A DNA stretch of 64,000 bases from an uncultured Eisenbergiella sp. GTDB taxonomy: Bacteria > Bacillota > Clostridia > Lachnospirales > Lachnospiraceae. The DNA lies in assembly GCA_910585455.1 (NCBI GenBank), contig CAJUEL010000009.1, positions 1-64,000 on the forward strand, read 5' to 3'. A program made the position numbers and the translations under genes. The notes beneath the pieces were generated by a model. It was not told where the DNA came from. It made no database searches and worked only from the letters and a program-made list of their open reading frames with translations. Shown here piece after piece: positions 62,495 through 64,000 of this stretch. Every line of letters begins with the position of its first letter. Position 1 is the first letter of the stretch.

Positions 62495-63594
62495 TCCTCT
62501 TCTTTAAAGTTGAGCTCACCAAGAGCCGCCCTCATTTCTTCCTCTGACACGGTATGGTCTATCGCCGCTTTCCCGATCTTATCAAGCAAAATGAAACGGA
62601 TCTGACCGCCGCTCATCTTCTTATCGGATTTTGTCAGCTCCACGATCCTGTCCACATCAACATCATCCAGGGAGATGGGCAGATTGAAGGGCACGAACAT
62701 GTCGCGGATTTCATAATATTCCTCCATGGAAATCCGCTCCTTTTTCCAGGAAATGAAAGCCGCCGCCACACACCCCAACGCGACGCATTCTCCGTGCAGC
62801 ATCGTGAAATTGCTGTATTTTTCAATCGCATGTCCGATCGTATGCCCGAAATTCAAAAGGGCGCGCTCTCCCTGCTCGGTGGGGTCCTTCTCCACAACCG
62901 CCTTCTTGATCTCACAGCTTCGCTTCACGAGCGCGAGCATGGTATCAAAGTCCCTGTCGCAGATCTCATACATATTGGCGATCAGCCATTCGTAATATTT
63001 GCTGTCCCGGATCAGCCCGTGCTTCATGACCTCCGCAAAGCCGCTGTAAAACTGACGCGCCTCCAGCGTCTGTAAGGTATCCAGATTCATATATACGAGC
63101 TTCGGCATATAAAAAGCGCCCACCATATTTTTGTAAGCGTCAAAATCCACTCCCGTCTTGCCGCCGATGGAAGAATCCACCATGGAAAGCAGGGTCGTCG
63201 GGATCTGGATGAAATCGATGCCGCGCAGATAGGTCGCCGCCGCAAAGCCGGTCATATCGCCGGTCACGCCGCCCCCCAGCGCTACGAGCATGTCCCTGCG
63301 TTCAAAATGATGCTCGATCAGGTACACATATAAGGATTGCACCGTTTGCAGATTTTTATGTTCTTCCCCTGCCGGAAATTCAAACAGCTCACATGCCGCC
63401 ACACAGGGCGCAAGCGCTTCCTGCACCGCTTTCCCATACAGCGGCGCCACATTGCTGTCCGCCACGATGCAGACCTTTCTGCCTGCCCACTCTTCTCTTT
63501 GGGAAAACTCCTCCGAAAGGCCGTCAAAGCCCCTTGTGAGCACAATATCATAACAGGGCTTTTTTTGATAGGATACCGTGATTCTCTCTGCCAT
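62491..63594 (-). CDS. aroB: 3-dehydroquinate synthase
   Basis: 367 residues from ATG 63594 (CGGAGG upstream). NAD-binding GGGVTGDMTGFAAATYLRG, Zn site in LLNFGHTIGHAIEK and the His in MLHGECV. Second step of the shikimate pathway. First gene of aroB-lspA-rluD. Confidence 0.97.
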   Translation of the reverse strand: MAERITVSYQKKPCYDIVLTRGFDGLSEEFSQREEWAGRKVCIVADSNVAPLYGKAVQEALAPCVAACELFEFPAGEEHKNLQTVQSLYVYLIEHHFERRDMLVALGGGVTGDMTGFAAATYLRGIDFIQIPTTLLSMVDSSIGGKTGVDFDAYKNMVGAFYMPKLVYMNLDTLQTLEARQFYSGFAEVMKHGLIRDSKYYEWLIANMYEICDRDFDTMLALVKRSCEIKKAVVEKDPTEQGERALLNFGHTIGHAIEKYSNFTMLHGECVALGCVAAAFISWKKERISMEEYYEIRDMFVPFNLPISLDDVDVDRIVELTKSDKKMSGGQIRFILLDKIGKAAIDHTVSEEEMRAALGELNFKEED

Positions 63595-63609
63595 TTCTAC
63601 CTCCGTATA

Positions 63610-63638
63610 AAAAAGTGTGCGAAAAGCGCACACTTTTT
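63610..63638 (-). terminator. Terminator after sepF
   Basis: AAAAAGTGTGCG (63610-63621) and CGCACACTTTTT (63627-63638), 12 perfect pairs, 5-base loop; on the minus strand T-rich at the end. It starts one base after the sepF stop. Confidence 0.85.
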
Positions 63639-63639
63639 G

Positions 63640-64000
63640 TCAGACACCCTTCATATCCATGGAACCGCTTAAAATTTCCTGAAAATCACCCGAAATATCA
63701 ACGCTGGCAGGCGTGATAATGAAAATAAAGTGAGAAATCTTCTGCAGGTTTCCGTCAATTGCGAAGCAGGAACCGGATGTGAAATCGATGATCCTCTGCG
63801 CAATGTCCACATCCAGCCCTTCCATGTTCAAAACCACCGTCCGGTTTGACAGAAGCGTCTCTGTAATTTCCCGGGCGTCCTCCACGCTGGTTGGCTTGAT
63901 CACACAGACCTCCATGCCGTTCATGGCCACCTTTTTCGTCGCCGGGCGCATCGGAGTCACCTTGGGAGCAGGCTTTCTGGGACGTTCCTCTTCATCGTAG
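63640..64000 (-). CDS. sepF: Cell division protein SepF, 5' truncated by window edge
   Basis: The last 120 codons or so of SepF; the frame stays open to base 64000. Visible part: a charged Pro/Lys linker (YDEEERPRKPAPK) and the SepF core (EVCVIKPTSVEDAREITETL, NRTVVLNMEGLDVDIAQRIIDFTSG, IFIITPASVDI). It anchors FtsZ to the membrane; the N-terminal amphipathic helix is outside the window. Confidence 0.95.
   Translation of the reverse strand, partial: YDEEERPRKPAPKVTPMRPATKKVAMNGMEVCVIKPTSVEDAREITETLLSNRTVVLNMEGLDVDIAQRIIDFTSGSCFAIDGNLQKISHFIFIITPASVDISGDFQEILSGSMDMKGV

Overview
The window looks like chromosomal DNA from a spore-forming, Gram-positive gut-type Clostridia, most likely Lachnospiraceae (inferred from gene content; no 16S gene is present). 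Supporting content: a cotJABC spore-coat operon and a YlbJ-like sporulation membrane protein, short-form HisG with HisZ, ribosomal protein L27 with a cleavable N-terminal extension beside the protease Prp, SepF, a LexA/YneA-type divergent SOS pair, VanR/VanS-like kinase systems, and many strong TTGACA-17-TATAAT type promoters. No tRNA, rRNA or CRISPR array was seen, and no gap without a gene exceeds about 300 bases.

Layout. 1-8.7 kb: the end of an ABC-2 transporter, then an OmpR-type two-component system and a BceAB/MacB-like ABC transporter with one ATPase and two related FtsX-type permeases. The regulator promoter and the transporter promoter share an identical geometry (ACATTT-N5-ACATTT-N6-TATAnT), which points to one regulon. 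8.7-13.9 kb: a LytTR/GHKL (AgrA/AgrC-like) two-component system with a 21-bp direct repeat upstream of its promoter, followed by two very small membrane proteins, a CPBP (CAAX-like) membrane protease, a multi-span membrane protein and a membrane-anchored extracellular protein. This is the best candidate for a poorly described system. 14-23.4 kb: housekeeping genes (rsmD, coaD, a coiled-coil protein, YlbJ, RsuA-, YgiQ- and RluA-type enzymes, recU, Nudix). 23.4-28.6 kb: histidine operon hisZ-hisG-hisD-hisB-hisIE, whose last gene carries an N-terminal HisF-like domain with both catalytic aspartates replaced. 28.6-33.6 kb: a D,D-carboxypeptidase, a MATE exporter, a chemoreceptor with an extracytoplasmic CZB zinc-binding motif, and a beta-carbonic anhydrase.

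33.7-38 kb is an accessory island: a Fic-fold protein with Gln in place of the catalytic His, surrounded by TTGGGGAAC/GTTCCCCAA boxes; a truncated phage portal gene; the cotJ operon; and an AAA/DUF4143 ATPase. 38-45 kb: a CE15-like esterase, a small membrane protein, a radical-SAM pair followed by RNase E/G, a Nudix enzyme and a cytidylate-kinase-like protein. 45-53.8 kb: dtd, an AI-2E transporter, a TtcA-like enzyme, a XerS-like recombinase, a large kinase/regulator pair, and yneA-like/lexA with four LexA-box-like sites between them. 54-64 kb, mostly minus strand: rsfS-yqeK-nadD-yhbY-obgE, rpmA-prp-rplU with its leader, cstA with a companion protein, rluD-lspA-aroB, and the partial sepF gene.

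A family of intergenic palindromes built on GTTAC..TTCAGAC/GTCTGAA..GTAAC occurs in two perfect copies (47.0 and 58.4 kb), with related or half copies at 20.6, 35.1 and 44.4 kb.
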